A stretch of DNA of 64,000 nt from Dehalococcoidia bacterium (GCA_030690405.1 JAUYGU010000078.1:1-64000), one strand, 5' to 3'. Positions 24,309 to 33,841 are shown, numbered from the stretch's first letter. Numbers and translations are program-made. The notes: generated by a model from the letters alone, not told the origin.

Positions 24309-26453
24309 ATGCGACGGCGATTTCTGGCAGTCCTGCTTCTTACCGCAAGCGCGATCCTTCTTGCTGGTTTCTTCGGATGGACTCACCTGCCGAAGTCCCA
24401 AGCCGCTCACGGCACATTCGTTCTTCCTTTTGACCCGGGAGAGTCGTTCTTCGTCTGTCGGGGATACCAGTCACCGCCCGGGACCTCACACGCGGGTGTG
24501 TACGCTCTGGACCTTGCTGTTCTGGGTTCCACCTGCAATGTCGGTGATGGCACATCTGCAGGTGAGAATGTGCGTGCACCAGTCTCGGGTACCGTGGCGA
24601 AGCCAAGTGCCCCAACGCTCGGCGAAGTTTGCATCGATACGGGGGATGGCATCTGGATCCGGTTGGTACACGTAGTCTCCAGTCTCGCGGAGGGCACTCC
24701 GATAACCAGAGATACAAAAATCGGAGAAATCGCGGAACCTTATGACAAAGGTAACGCGGGAATTTCGCATCTTCATATAGAAGCCTATTCAGGAACCCCC
24801 TTCCCGGGCTCTCCGTGTTTAGATAAGGATGAGGATGGGGATGGCAAATTCGATCGCTCGATCCCGCTTGACATCTCGCACGGCACTGCGATGAATGGAT
24901 GCGACCTCCATGAGAAGTCGGGGAGCAACCAGTGGCAGGGGAGCGTACTAGAACGCATCAGCGCCTCCGAAGCAAAGCTAGATGGCGTGCCGTGTCAGGG
25001 CGGCGGCAATGATCGTGACAACGACGGCGTACCCGACGCCGATGACGACTGCCCAGACGACCCGGGCCCTCCAAGCAACAATGGCTGCCCAATAATCAAC
25101 CAGCCACCCACCGCCGACGCCGGCGGTCCCTACGTCACGAACGAGGGAACGAACGTCGCGCTCGACGGTACTGGTTCCACCGACCCTGACGGCGACCCGC
25201 TAACGTACGCCTGGGACCTCGACAACGATGGACAGTTCGATGACTCGACGAGCGCCACGCCCACGTTCACGACGGTAGGCCAGGACGGCGTCTTCCCCGT
25301 CAGGCTGCGCGTCGGTGATGGCGAAGAGACTGATACCGACTCCACCACAGTGACGGTGAACAACGTTGCGCCAAGCGTCAGCTTATCTTCCGACGCGCCC
25401 GTCGACGAGGGGTCGTCCCTCACGGTGAGCGGCACCGTGAGGGACCCGGGCTGGCTCGATCCGCTCTCAGCCACCATCGACTGGGGCGACGGCACGCCGG
25501 TTGAGCCCACTGGCGGTGTCTTGGAGAACGTCAGGCCTGACGCGACCCTCAACTTCAGCGTGTCGCACATCTACGGCGACAACGGGATCTTCACTGCGGA
25601 GGTCTGCGCGTCGGACGACGACACGACGACGTGCAAGAGCATCAACATTCAGGTCGATAACGTCGACCCAACAGCAGAGATCGATATGTCCGGGGCGATC
25701 CTCATCAACGGCATCCCAACGTTCCTGGCGAGCATCGGCGAGGCGCTAGATTTCAGCGGACGCTCCACCGATCCCGGCAGTGATGATCTGACGCTCCGAT
25801 GGGACTGGGATGACGGGTCGCCATTCACAGAGACCACATATCTGGTCAATCCGCCAAACCCTGATCCGTTCCCAAGCCCGAGCATCCAACCTCGTGACGT
25901 AACGGACGCTCAGGGCCACACCTACAGCGACGCATGCCTCTACGAGATCTCGTTCTGGGCCGAGGATGACGACGGCGGGGTCGGCGACGTAGCGACCGCC
26001 AACGTCATCATCGTAGGCGACGCCGATCAGGTGCGGTCGGCCGGCTACTGGCTGTACCAGTTCGCCAGCCACATTACGGGGAACGGGCGGCCGCACTTTG
26101 ATGCGCCGACGCTCGGATGCTACCTGGACATCGCCGGCTACATGAGCCAGGTCTTCGACGAGGAGAGGGACGCATCGACATTCGAGAACGCCCACGATGT
26201 CCTCTTCGTCAAGAACAACGATGGCGACATGACCCACATGTTCGATCAGCAGCTGCTGGCGGCTTGGCTCAACTTCGCCAACGGCTCACTCGGCTACGAC
26301 GAGATGGTCGACACGGATGGCGATGGAGTCGCTGATACCGTCTTTGCCGATGCTATGGCGGCCGCGGAGGCCGTGCGGCTCGACCCGACCTCCACACGGT
26401 CCGAGCTCGAAGCTCAGAAGAACATTTTAGAGAGCATCAATTTAATGGGCTGA
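24309..26453 (+). CDS. Secreted M23-like/PKD-repeat protein
   Basis: A 714-residue exported protein. Residues 1-33 are a signal peptide (RRRFLAVLLLTASAILLAGF...SQAA). Residues 35-190 resemble an M23 peptidase: SHAGVYALDL, APVSGTV, and HLHIEAYSG in the HxH position; the first metal ligands are only partly evident, so catalysis is uncertain. A Ca-binding-like DRDNDGVPDADDDCPDD linker leads to at least three PKD/Ig-like modules (AGGPYVTNEGTNVALDGTGS, WGDGTP, WDWDDGSPF) and a helical C-terminal domain. It probably acts at the cell surface. Confidence 0.75.
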   Translation: MRRRFLAVLLLTASAILLAGFFGWTHLPKSQAAHGTFVLPFDPGESFFVCRGYQSPPGTSHAGVYALDLAVLGSTCNVGDGTSAGENVRAPVSGTVAKPSAPTLGEVCIDTGDGIWIRLVHVVSSLAEGTPITRDTKIGEIAEPYDKGNAGISHLHIEAYSGTPFPGSPCLDKDEDGDGKFDRSIPLDISHGTAMNGCDLHEKSGSNQWQGSVLERISASEAKLDGVPCQGGGNDRDNDGVPDADDDCPDDPGPPSNNGCPIINQPPTADAGGPYVTNEGTNVALDGTGSTDPDGDPLTYAWDLDNDGQFDDSTSATPTFTTVGQDGVFPVRLRVGDGEETDTDSTTVTVNNVAPSVSLSSDAPVDEGSSLTVSGTVRDPGWLDPLSATIDWGDGTPVEPTGGVLENVRPDATLNFSVSHIYGDNGIFTAEVCASDDDTTTCKSINIQVDNVDPTAEIDMSGAILINGIPTFLASIGEALDFSGRSTDPGSDDLTLRWDWDDGSPFTETTYLVNPPNPDPFPSPSIQPRDVTDAQGHTYSDACLYEISFWAEDDDGGVGDVATANVIIVGDADQVRSAGYWLYQFASHITGNGRPHFDAPTLGCYLDIAGYMSQVFDEERDASTFENAHDVLFVKNNDGDMTHMFDQQLLAAWLNFANGSLGYDEMVDTDGDGVADTVFADAMAAAEAVRLDPTSTRSELEAQKNILESINLMG

Positions 26454-26478
26454 TCTTCGACCTGGTACCAGGTGCCCC

Positions 26479-26886
26479 TCAGTCCGGCGAGGGCAGCCCC
26501 TCCAGGTGGCGCAGCCGGCAGGCCAGGTTGAGGACGGCGTTCAGGCTCTCGTCGCTCAGCCCGAGGAGGGTGACGGCCATCTGCCGTAGCGTCTCGCGCT
26601 TCGATGCCGCCAGCAGCCTGACCTCCGTGTCGGGGAACTCGGTGAGGTCGTCGTCGAAGAAGTACGAGGGCGAGACCTGGAAAAACCGCGCGAGCGCCTC
26701 CAGGTGGCGCATGGTGGGGTTGTCCTTGGCGCCGGTGCGGAGCTGCCAGAGGTAGGCCGGCGAGAACGTGGTCCCGTCCTGCCCGGTCACGGCCGCCGCC
26801 ACCTCGCGGTAGGTGTACTCGCGGGCGCGGGGGCTAAGCTGGTTGCGGAAGAGGTGGTCGATCCTCTCCGCCAGAGTGGCGCTCAT
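26479..26886 (-). CDS. EspR-like XRE regulator
   Basis: A 135-residue protein strikingly like mycobacterial EspR in layout: a long-turn helix-turn-helix (TYREVAAAVTGQDGTTFSPA, YLWQLRTGAKDNPTMRHLEA) with LARFFQVSPSYFFDDD and a C-terminal dimerisation helix region. EspR-type proteins bind several distant sites and bridge DNA. The start is ATG 26886 (GGGAG at 9 nt) or 26892. It is divergent from the tad operon, so it could regulate that promoter. Confidence 0.75.
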   Translation of the reverse strand: MSATLAERIDHLFRNQLSPRAREYTYREVAAAVTGQDGTTFSPAYLWQLRTGAKDNPTMRHLEALARFFQVSPSYFFDDDLTEFPDTEVRLLAASKRETLRQMAVTLLGLSDESLNAVLNLACRLRHLEGLPSPD

Positions 26887-27038
26887 AGGCATGCACTCCC
26901 TCTCCTGCGCCCGGCGATGGTGCCGGCCACGCGGGCCGGCGGTGGGCGCGCCGTTTGTCTGATGCCCTGCGGCATCCCTTCCAGTGTAGAGCACCGGGGG
27001 ACTGAGGAAAACAGAATAAAGTGTTCAGTTCACACGGG

Positions 27039-27068
27039 TTGACAACTTACACCTTGACCCCTTATCAT
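27039..27068 (+). promoter_or_regulatory. Sigma-70-like promoter of the tad operon
   Basis: TTGACA at 27039-27044, an 18-bp spacer and TATCAT at 27063-27068. It lies 65 bp before cpaB and in the divergent gap shared with the EspR-like gene. Confidence 0.55.
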
Positions 27069-27132
27069 CGGTCGCGTCTTTCCCTCCGAGTACCGAGGGC
27101 GGTTTCGCATCTGCTGGCAGGTAGGGAGGGCC

Positions 27133-27834
27133 ATGGCGACCACCGCGACTCGACGACGCTGGACGCGCTTCGGAGCCCCCGCACGGGTGGACGGCCGAAT
27201 GCTGCTCGGCGTCGCGCTGGTCGCCGCGGCGGTGATCGGCGGGCTCCTGTTCTGGGGGTCGGCGCGCGAGACCGTGCCGGTCCTGGTGGCCACCAGAGAT
27301 ATCCCCGCGGGACACGTCCTCCAGACCGACGACCTGTCGGTGGCCCAACTGCGTCTGGAGGGCGACCTCTCTTCCCTCGCGATCCCCGACGCTGAGTTGG
27401 ACGCCGTAGCCGGCCGCACGACGGGGACGGCCGTCCACGCCGGCGAGATGTTGGTGTGGCCGGACCTTGCGACGGGCCCGGTTATCGGCGCGGGGGAGGT
27501 CGCCGTCACGGTGCCGGTGGAGGCCGACGCCGTCTACAGTGCCCTGCGGCCCGGCGACGCCGTGGCGGTACTTGGCACCAGCGACAAGGGGAAGCCCGAG
27601 AGCCAGACCGTCACTCTGCTGGAGCGCGCCGTCGTCTACGACATCTCCCTGGAGCCGGGACGCATCGCTATCGGCCGCGGCGACGGCGCCGAGGATGGTC
27701 GGGGGCTCACCAACGTGACGCTGGTGGTGCCGCGCTCCGACGCGGAGCGCCTCGCTCACGCCGTCGTCAACTCCGTTGTGACCCTGGCCATTCTCCCGCC
27801 GGAAGACGGCGGTTCACAGACGGCGGCTCCCTAG
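27133..27834 (+). CDS. cpaB: Flp pilus assembly protein CpaB/RcpC-like (SAF domain)
   Basis: A 233-residue protein with one N-terminal membrane span (LLGVALVAAAVIGGLLF, residues 23-40), a SAF domain (VPVLVATRDIPAGHVLQTDD) and a RcpC-like second domain (VAVTVPVEADAVYSALRPGD). In Tad systems CpaB acts in the periplasm or cell wall at the pilus base. First gene of the tad operon; RBS GGGAGGGCC. Confidence 0.85.
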   Translation: MATTATRRRWTRFGAPARVDGRMLLGVALVAAAVIGGLLFWGSARETVPVLVATRDIPAGHVLQTDDLSVAQLRLEGDLSSLAIPDAELDAVAGRTTGTAVHAGEMLVWPDLATGPVIGAGEVAVTVPVEADAVYSALRPGDAVAVLGTSDKGKPESQTVTLLERAVVYDISLEPGRIAIGRGDGAEDGRGLTNVTLVVPRSDAERLAHAVVNSVVTLAILPPEDGGSQTAAP

Positions 27835-27856
27835 CCATCCGGAAGGGGAAAGTATC

Positions 27857-29116
27857 GTGGCGGACGCCAGCGACGAACGGTCTCCGATACGGGTCCTGCT
27901 GGCCGTGGGAAACCCGGAGAGGGAGCGCCGCCTGCGGGATGCTCTCTCTGGTGACGGCCTGGTGGTGGCGGCGCGCTGCCTGGACGGGCCGTCCTTGGTG
28001 GAGCGGGCGGCGGCGATGGACATCGACGTGGCCCTGGCCTCCAGCGACCTGCACCGCCTCTCCGCTGCGACGATGGCGGCGGTGCGGGAGGCACGGCTGC
28101 CGCTCGTGCTGCTGGCGGAGCCGGGCGATGTGGAGAGGTTCGCAGGCCTGGCGCACCTGGTGCCGGCCGGCGCGGCGGCCGAAGAGGTGGTGGCCGCCCT
28201 GCGCGAGGCGACGGTGCGCGGCCCCGTCTACAGCGGGATGTCGAGCCCGGGCGGGTCGGAGGAAGGGGCGAAGGATGTCGCGGGAGACGGCAGCGGCGGC
28301 GAGGACGGCGCCGGGCAGGTGGTCGCCGTCGTCAGCGGCAAGGGGGCGCCTGGGAAGACCACGGTGGCGATCGGTGTGGCGGCGGCGCTGGGGGATCGGG
28401 GCCGCCGCGTGGTGCTGGTGGACGCCGACCTGAGGGGCGGGAACGTCGGGCCGCACCTGGACCTCGACCCCCGCCGGGGCCTATTGGGCCTCGCCTTCGG
28501 GGGGAACGGCGCCTCGGAGAACGCCAGGATCGAGGAGGAGTTGGAGGAAGGGCCGGGCTTCGCGGTGCTGACGGGCATCGAGCGGCCCGAGAGCCGGTCG
28601 AGCATCTCCACGGAACTGCTAACCGGCGCGGTCGCAACCCTGCGGGAGCAGTTCGAGTACGTTGTCGTGGACGCGGGGGAAGCCATCGCAGGGATACCGT
28701 CGCCGGCCACGGACGCCCTGCTGCGAGCGGCGGACCGCGTATTGGTGTTGGCGGCACCGGATCTGGTGGCGCTGTGGAACGCCCGCGCCGCCGTACGGCA
28801 CCTCCGCGAAGGGCTGGGAATGGCTCCAGAAGCGGTCTCCGTCATCCTGAACCGACGGGAGGCGCGGGGGCAGTATAACGGCGAGGAGGTCGAGCGGGCG
28901 CTGGGGGCGCCGGTCCTGGCGGCCGTGCCCGAGGAGCGGCGGGCGGCGAGACGGGCGATGGCCACGCAGCTGCCCATCACCGCTGTGGGTGGCCGGGCGG
29001 CGCGGGAGCTGCGAGCCCTAGCTGGCCGCCTGACGGCGGCCCCTGCGCCCGCCGCGCCGGCCCGGCGCAGACGGTGGATGCTTCCGTTCAGCAGAGCAGG
29101 TGTAGGGGCGAGATGA
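27857..29116 (+). CDS. cpaE: CpaE/TadZ-like ParA-family ATPase
   Basis: A 419-residue protein with a receiver-like N-terminal domain without the canonical Asp set (residues 12-125) and a MinD/ParA ATPase: deviant Walker A SGKGAPGKTT near 160, VVLVDADLRGGN, and VVVDAGEAI in the Walker B place. CpaE/TadZ localises Tad pilus assembly to a pole. GTG start at 27857. The stop overlaps the start of cpaF by 4 bp. Confidence 0.85.
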   Translation: MADASDERSPIRVLLAVGNPERERRLRDALSGDGLVVAARCLDGPSLVERAAAMDIDVALASSDLHRLSAATMAAVREARLPLVLLAEPGDVERFAGLAHLVPAGAAAEEVVAALREATVRGPVYSGMSSPGGSEEGAKDVAGDGSGGEDGAGQVVAVVSGKGAPGKTTVAIGVAAALGDRGRRVVLVDADLRGGNVGPHLDLDPRRGLLGLAFGGNGASENARIEEELEEGPGFAVLTGIERPESRSSISTELLTGAVATLREQFEYVVVDAGEAIAGIPSPATDALLRAADRVLVLAAPDLVALWNARAAVRHLREGLGMAPEAVSVILNRREARGQYNGEEVERALGAPVLAAVPEERRAARRAMATQLPITAVGGRAARELRALAGRLTAAPAPAAPARRRRWMLPFSRAGVGAR

Positions 29117-30423
29117 TGGCGGTGTCGGCCCCTGCACAGGCAGACGCCCGCAGGGAGCGGGAGCGCGCCCTCCGGGAGGAGGTGCGCGAGGAGCTGCGGC
29201 GGGTCATGGATATCGAGGCTCTGGCCGAGCCCGGGCCGGCCGAGGTGGCGCGGGTGCGCCGCGTTGTGACCCGCTGCATAGACGCCTTCAGCCGACGGCT
29301 GGCGGCCGCGGGGGAGCCTCCCCTGGCCGACCCCGACCGCCTGGCCCAGCGTATCCTGGACGACATCCTGGGCCTCGGCCCGCTCCAGCCCCTGCTGGAC
29401 GACCCGTCGGTGGAGGAGATCATCGTGAACGGGCCGCACCGGGTATTCGCCATCGAGGGCGGCCGCAAGCATCTGACGGACGTCCTTTTCGAGGACGACG
29501 ACGAGCTGTTGCGGCTGGTGCGGCGGGCCGTGGGTGGGCTCGGTCGCCGGCTGGACGAGACCAGCCCCATGGTGGACGCCCGGCTGCCGGACGGCTCGCG
29601 GCTGAACGCCCTGATACCGCCGCTCACCTCGCGCTGGACGCACGTCACCATCCGCAAGTTCCTCCTGCGCGCCCGCACCCTGGACGACCTGGTGGCCCTG
29701 GGCACCCTCACCACGGAGGCGGCCGGATTCCTGGAGGCCGCCGTTCAGGCCGGCCTCAACGTCCTCATCTCAGGCGGCACCGGCAGCGGCAAGACCACCT
29801 GCCTGAACGCCCTCGGCGCCTCCATCGGGGGAGCCCAGGAACGAGTGGTGACCATCGAGGAGACGGCGGAGCTCCAGCTGGAGTCGATGCTGCCGGACTG
29901 CGTGGGCCTCCAGGCCCGGCTGCCCAACGTCGAGGGGGTGGGATCCGTCTCCATCCGCAGCCTGGTGAAGAACTCCCTGCGCATGCGGCCCACGCGCATC
30001 ATCGTGGGGGAGGTGCGCGGCGCCGAGGCCCTGGACATGCTGTCGGCCATGAACAGCGGCCACGATGGGTCGATGTGCACCATCCACGCCAACGGCCCCC
30101 GCCAGGCCCTCTCCAAGCTGCGCACCTACGCCATGATGGCCGAGGAGGCGCTGCCGGCGGTGGCGGTGACGGAGATGATCGCCGAAGCGATCGACCTGGT
30201 GGTCCACCTGCGGCTTGAGCCCGGCAGCGGCCGGCGGCTCGTGGCGAGCGTGTACGAGGTCACGGGGCTGGAGCAGGATGCCGTTGCCGGGAGCGAGCTG
30301 TTCGCCCTGGTGGGCGAAGGTCTCCTCCTCCAGTGGGCGGGCATCCGGCCACGCTGTGCCGGACGTCTGGACGGCCGCGGCTTCCCCTGGGAGCGGATAG
30401 GCGCCGGACAGCAGTTGGACTGA
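29113..30423 (+). CDS. cpaF: CpaF/TadA-type secretion ATPase
   Basis: A 436-residue type II/IV secretion ATPase that powers Flp pilus assembly. Seen: Walker A SGGTGSGKTT (220-229), the Asp box TIEETAELQL, Walker B IIVGEVRGAEALDML and the His box GHDGSMCTIHANGP. ATG at 29113 within an ATGA overlap with cpaE. The last codons and stop (QLD-stop) lie inside the first TTGGACT box of array 2, so the operator begins within the gene. Confidence 0.93.
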   Translation: MMAVSAPAQADARRERERALREEVREELRRVMDIEALAEPGPAEVARVRRVVTRCIDAFSRRLAAAGEPPLADPDRLAQRILDDILGLGPLQPLLDDPSVEEIIVNGPHRVFAIEGGRKHLTDVLFEDDDELLRLVRRAVGGLGRRLDETSPMVDARLPDGSRLNALIPPLTSRWTHVTIRKFLLRARTLDDLVALGTLTTEAAGFLEAAVQAGLNVLISGGTGSGKTTCLNALGASIGGAQERVVTIEETAELQLESMLPDCVGLQARLPNVEGVGSVSIRSLVKNSLRMRPTRIIVGEVRGAEALDMLSAMNSGHDGSMCTIHANGPRQALSKLRTYAMMAEEALPAVAVTEMIAEAIDLVVHLRLEPGSGRRLVASVYEVTGLEQDAVAGSELFALVGEGLLLQWAGIRPRCAGRLDGRGFPWERIGAGQQLD

Positions 30424-30502
30424 AATTGGACTAAGCCCCTATTGGAGTTGGACTAAAAAGGCCGGATTGTTGGACTGGAATTGGACTGGCTGAGGGCAGG
30501 AT
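30415..30502 (+). promoter_or_regulatory. TTGGACT array 2 (candidate SARP operator/promoter)
   Basis: Perfect TTGGACT at 30415, 30426, 30448, 30470 and 30481: offsets 0, 11, 33, 55, 66, so every site sits on one 11-bp grid. CAGGAT (30497-30502) follows the last box after 9 bp and could be a -10. It precedes tadB and the rest of the operon down to the SARP gene itself. Confidence 0.7.
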
Positions 30503-30522
30503 AGGACGGAAGGAGGGTATTC

Positions 30523-31392
30523 GTGCCGTTGGTGCTGTCGTTGACGCTGGCCGTGGGCGTGCTGCTGGTCTACCTGTCGGCCACCTCCGGCGCCAAGGCG
30601 GCGAAGGGGCCGCCACGGGAATCGCTGGCGGATCGCCTGGAAGAGTTCATGGGGCAGGCCGGGGTAGAGGGCGTGCCGACCAGGGACTTCCTGCTCCTCA
30701 GCGTCGGGGCGGGCGCCGCGACGGCGGTGGTCGCCCAACTGGCCCTGGGCTGGCCGGTGGTCACGGCGGCGGCATTCTTGATCGGGCTGGCCCTGCCCGC
30801 CTGGTACTTCCGCCAGCGGCGGGAGGCGCGGCGGGCCGTCCTCCAGGCGGCCCTGGCCGACGCCGTGGACGCCCTGCGGGCGGCGGTGCGGGCCGGGATG
30901 AGCGTGGAGGAGGGGCTGGCCTCCCTGGCGCGCAGCGGGCCGGAGCCGCTGCGGCCTGCGCTGGGGGAGCTGGTGAGGGACCTGCGTCTAGGCGGCCTGG
31001 AGGAGGGGGTGCGCCGGGCTCAGGAGCGGCTGGCCGACCCCGTGTTCGACACCGTGGCGGCGGCCCTGGTCATGTCCCACCGGGTGGGCGGGCGGAACCT
31101 GACCGCCGTGCTGGAGGGGCTGGGCCGCTCAGTGCGGCAGGCGGTGCAGGTGCAGCGGGAGGTGGGGGCGCAGCAGGCCAAGAACGTGCTGTCGGCCCGT
31201 ATCGTGGCGGCGCTGCCGGTGGTCCTCATCTTCGCGGTACGGGGGATCAACCCCGGCTACCTGGACGTGTTCTCGTCGCCGGTGGGGCAGGCCCTTCTGG
31301 CTCTGTGCCTCATGAGCGTGACGGTGGGCTACGCGGCGATGCTGTGGGCGACCCGCCTGCCGGGGAACGAGCGGGTGCTGCGATGGCGCTAG
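30523..31392 (+). CDS. tadB: Tad pilus inner-membrane protein TadB
   Basis: A 289-residue T2SF-domain membrane protein, part of the Flp pilus platform. Spans at residues 2-22, 50-100 (two) and two at the C-terminus (ARIVAALPVVLIFAV, LLALCLMSVTVGYAAMLW); the cytoplasmic T2SF part contains DALRAAVRAGMSVEEGLASL. GTG start behind GGAAGGAGGG. It overlaps tadC by 10 bp. Confidence 0.88.
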   Translation: MPLVLSLTLAVGVLLVYLSATSGAKAAKGPPRESLADRLEEFMGQAGVEGVPTRDFLLLSVGAGAATAVVAQLALGWPVVTAAAFLIGLALPAWYFRQRREARRAVLQAALADAVDALRAAVRAGMSVEEGLASLARSGPEPLRPALGELVRDLRLGGLEEGVRRAQERLADPVFDTVAAALVMSHRVGGRNLTAVLEGLGRSVRQAVQVQREVGAQQAKNVLSARIVAALPVVLIFAVRGINPGYLDVFSSPVGQALLALCLMSVTVGYAAMLWATRLPGNERVLRWR

Positions 31393-32327
31393 CGTTGGTC
31401 CTGGGCGGCACGCTGGGCTTGGGGCTCTGGCTCATCGTCATGGCCCAGCCGCTGGGCAGGCTGCGGCCGGACCTTGCGCTGCGGCTGCGGATGCTGTCGG
31501 CGCAGGGGCGCCTGGAGATGGAGACGGAGGGACGGAGAGCGGGGACAGCGCTGTTCAAGTCGTCGGCCCTGGAGCGGCTGCTGCGGCCGCTGCTGGAGGA
31601 CGCGGGCAGCTTCCTGGCCCGGGTCCTCTCGCGGGCCGGGATCGGGACGGCGAACCTGGAGCGCCGCCTGGCCCTGGGCTGGCCCGGCATGACGACGTCG
31701 CAGTTCTACGGGCAGAAGCTGGCCAGCGCGCTGGTGTTCCTGGCTCTGTTCCCCCTGATGAACGTGCTGGGCACCCATCCCTTCGGGGCCTGGCCGGTCT
31801 GGATGTGGCTGGGCGGGTTCGCCCTGGGGTTCGCCCTACCGGACTGGATGCTGGAAGGGCGTCTGGAACGGCGGCGGACGATGGTGCTGATGGAGCTGCC
31901 GACGGTGCTGGACCTGCTGTCGATCGCCGCCAGCGCCGGCATGTCCCCGGAGCAGGCGCTCCTGGAGGTGAGCCGGCAGCTGGGCGGCGTCCTGGGGGAC
32001 GGCCTGCGCGGCGTCGTACGGGAGGCCGGCCTGGGGGCCGCGACCCACGCCGAGGGTCTCCGCGCGTTGGCCGAGCGAGAGGGGGTGTCCGAACTCGTCT
32101 CTGTCGCTGACGCCTGGCAGTCGGCCCTGGAGCAGGGGCTGCCCCTGGGCCAGGCGATGCTCACCCTGGCGGAGACGGTGCGGGACAGGAAGCGGGCGCG
32201 GCTGCTGGAGGAGGGTGGCAAGAGCACGGTGCGGATGCTCTTCCCGGTGGCGGTGTTCATCTTCCCGGTGTTCCTGGTGGTGCTCCTGTACCCGGCCGGG
32301 GCGGAGCTCCTGGGCCTCGGCGGTTAG
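31383..32327 (+). CDS. tadC: Tad pilus inner-membrane protein TadC
   Basis: A 314-residue partner of TadB with the same T2SF layout: an N-terminal span (LVLGGTLGLGLWLIVMA), two central spans, PTVLDLLSIAASAGMSPEQA, and a C-terminal MLFPVAVFIFPVFLVVLLY span. The ATG at 31383 lies inside the end of tadB; a longer frame from 31305 is antisense to good TadB coding and was not used. Confidence 0.88.
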   Translation: MALALVLGGTLGLGLWLIVMAQPLGRLRPDLALRLRMLSAQGRLEMETEGRRAGTALFKSSALERLLRPLLEDAGSFLARVLSRAGIGTANLERRLALGWPGMTTSQFYGQKLASALVFLALFPLMNVLGTHPFGAWPVWMWLGGFALGFALPDWMLEGRLERRRTMVLMELPTVLDLLSIAASAGMSPEQALLEVSRQLGGVLGDGLRGVVREAGLGAATHAEGLRALAEREGVSELVSVADAWQSALEQGLPLGQAMLTLAETVRDRKRARLLEEGGKSTVRMLFPVAVFIFPVFLVVLLYPAGAELLGLGG

Positions 32328-32371
32328 AAGGCGAACGGAGAAGGGAAACCCAGAGGAAGGAGGTAAGCCCC

Positions 32372-32554
32372 ATGGAAACGCGACGGATAGTTGGCCTCCT
32401 GCGGCGAACGGCTGCCGAAGGGGGTCAGACGATGGTGGAGTACGCGATCGTGGCGGCCCTGATCGCGGTGGTGGCGATGGCGGCGGTGCAGGCCCTGGGC
32501 GTCGGCGTGACAACCGTGTTCAACAACATCGTTAATGAGATCACCGCCATCTAG
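32372..32554 (+). CDS. flp: Flp-type pilin subunit
   Basis: A 60-residue prepilin: basic leader METRRIVGLLRRTAAEGG, then the Flp cleavage and E/Y motif QTMVEYAIVAALIAV and a single hydrophobic helix. It would be cut by a prepilin peptidase after the Gly and assembled by CpaF/TadBC. AAGGAGG at ideal spacing suggests high expression. No prepilin peptidase gene is in the window. Confidence 0.9.
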   Translation: METRRIVGLLRRTAAEGGQTMVEYAIVAALIAVVAMAAVQALGVGVTTVFNNIVNEITAI

Positions 32555-32963
32555 AGCGGCCCCTGGGACCGTCGGCAACCAGCGGGGCGAGCGCGGCCAG
32601 GCGGTGGTCGAGCTGGCCCTGGTGCTGCCGGTGCTGCTGGCCATCCTCATCGGCGTCGTCCAGTTCGCCCTGGTCTACCACGCCAAGGATGTGGCGACGG
32701 CGGCGGCCCAGGAGGGGGCGCGACTGGCCGCGGCCGAGGGCCGGACCCCGGCTGAAGGGGCCGCCCGCGCTCGCGACGTCCTGGAGTCGGGGCTGGGCCG
32801 CACGGGAGCCGGGTTCACGGTGACGGCCCAGGACACGGGCGAGACGGTGGTGGTGCAGGCCGAGGGCGACTACCCGCTCATCATCCCCTGGGTGACCGGC
32901 CGCAGCATCCCCATCGAAGCGGCGGCCGAGGTGCACCGGGAGGGGTTCCGCAGTGGGCCATGA
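32535..32963 (+). CDS. tadE: TadE-like pseudopilin
   Basis: A 142-residue protein with the TadE motif GERGQAVVELALVLPVLLAIL and one N-terminal span, followed by an extracytoplasmic beta domain. The ATG overlaps the end of flp. Minor pseudopilin of the Flp system. Confidence 0.85.
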   Translation: MRSPPSRAAPGTVGNQRGERGQAVVELALVLPVLLAILIGVVQFALVYHAKDVATAAAQEGARLAAAEGRTPAEGAARARDVLESGLGRTGAGFTVTAQDTGETVVVQAEGDYPLIIPWVTGRSIPIEAAAEVHREGFRSGP

Positions 32964-33390
32964 ACGTGACGGGCCGAGAGGCGAGCGAGGCCAGGCACTG
33001 GTCGAGGCGGCGCTGGTCATCCCCGTCCTCCTGCTCCTCGTCTTCGGCGTTGTCATGGCGGGTCGGATCTCCCACGCCAAGGTGGCGGTGCAGGCGGCGG
33101 CGCGAGAGGCCAGCCGGGAGCTGGCGACGGCGGCGTCGGAGCAGGATGGGCTGGCCGAGGCTCTCCAGACCGCTCGCTCGGTCGCGGACGGCTACGGCCT
33201 GTCGCAGGGGCGGCTGACGGTGGACGTGAACTCCAACGGGTTCGAGAGGGGAGGCACGGCGACGGCCCGCGTGACCTATCAGGTCGGCCTCGGCGACCTG
33301 CCCCTGCTGGGTCGTGTGGGCGTGACGGTGTCGAGTAGCCACTCGGAGCGCATCGACCTCTACCGCAGCCGGGAGGCCGTGCTGCGGTGA
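32953..33390 (+). CDS. Second TadE-like pseudopilin
   Basis: A 145-residue paralogue: GERGQALVEAALVIPVLLLLV at the N-terminus and a beta-rich remainder. GTG start at 32953 inside the end of the first tadE. Two TadE-type proteins in tandem are usual in Tad loci. Confidence 0.85.
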   Translation: MGHERDGPRGERGQALVEAALVIPVLLLLVFGVVMAGRISHAKVAVQAAAREASRELATAASEQDGLAEALQTARSVADGYGLSQGRLTVDVNSNGFERGGTATARVTYQVGLGDLPLLGRVGVTVSSSHSERIDLYRSREAVLR

Positions 33391-33830
33391 AGACGGTCGT
33401 GCGGCGCCTGAGCAAGGAAGAAGGCAGCCAGGTGATCGTCCTCGTGGCCATCCTTATGGCGGGCCTGGTGGCGGTGGTGGGGCTGGTGACCGACGGCGGC
33501 ATGGTCTTCACCCAGCGGCGGGACCTCCAGAACGTCGCCGACGCCGCGGTTCTGGCCGGGGCGATGCAGATCGACGAGGACGCGTACCGGGCGTCCGGAG
33601 GCGCGACGGTGGCGCTGGACCAGCAGGCCGCCTATCAGGCGGCGGTAGAGTATCTGGAGGCGGAAGGAGGCCTCGCCTACTCGGTGCTGGTGCGGCCAGG
33701 GCGGGTCGAGGTGTCGGTCTCGAGACAGGCGTCGACCGGCTTCCTGCGGGTCGTCGGGATCAACAGCGTAGGCATCACCGCGAAGGCGACGGCGGAGCCA
33801 CGCCACGGTGTGGCCTCGGCAGGGCCGTAG
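33387..33830 (+). CDS. TadG-like pilus assembly protein, short form
   Basis: A 147-residue protein with one N-terminal span (GSQVIVLVAILMAGLVAVV) followed by DGGMVFTQRRDLQNVADAA, the conserved TadG entry motif. Full TadG proteins have a C-terminal von Willebrand-like domain; it is missing here. GTG start within the ATGA-like overlap with the gene before. Confidence 0.8.
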   Translation: MKTVVRRLSKEEGSQVIVLVAILMAGLVAVVGLVTDGGMVFTQRRDLQNVADAAVLAGAMQIDEDAYRASGGATVALDQQAAYQAAVEYLEAEGGLAYSVLVRPGRVEVSVSRQASTGFLRVVGINSVGITAKATAEPRHGVASAGP

Positions 33831-33841
33831 GGGACCCGGCC

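Noticed and set aside
26912..26945. GCCGGC...GCCGGC hairpin before the EspR-like gene as an operator
   Set aside because: Could be, but such GC-rich inverted repeats are frequent by chance at this base composition; no second copy was found.
30415..30487. TTGGACT arrays as CRISPR or replication iterons
   Set aside because: Units are too short for CRISPR and have no spacers. Iterons are possible, but there is no replication initiator here and each array points at an operon with a -10-like box at a constant distance.
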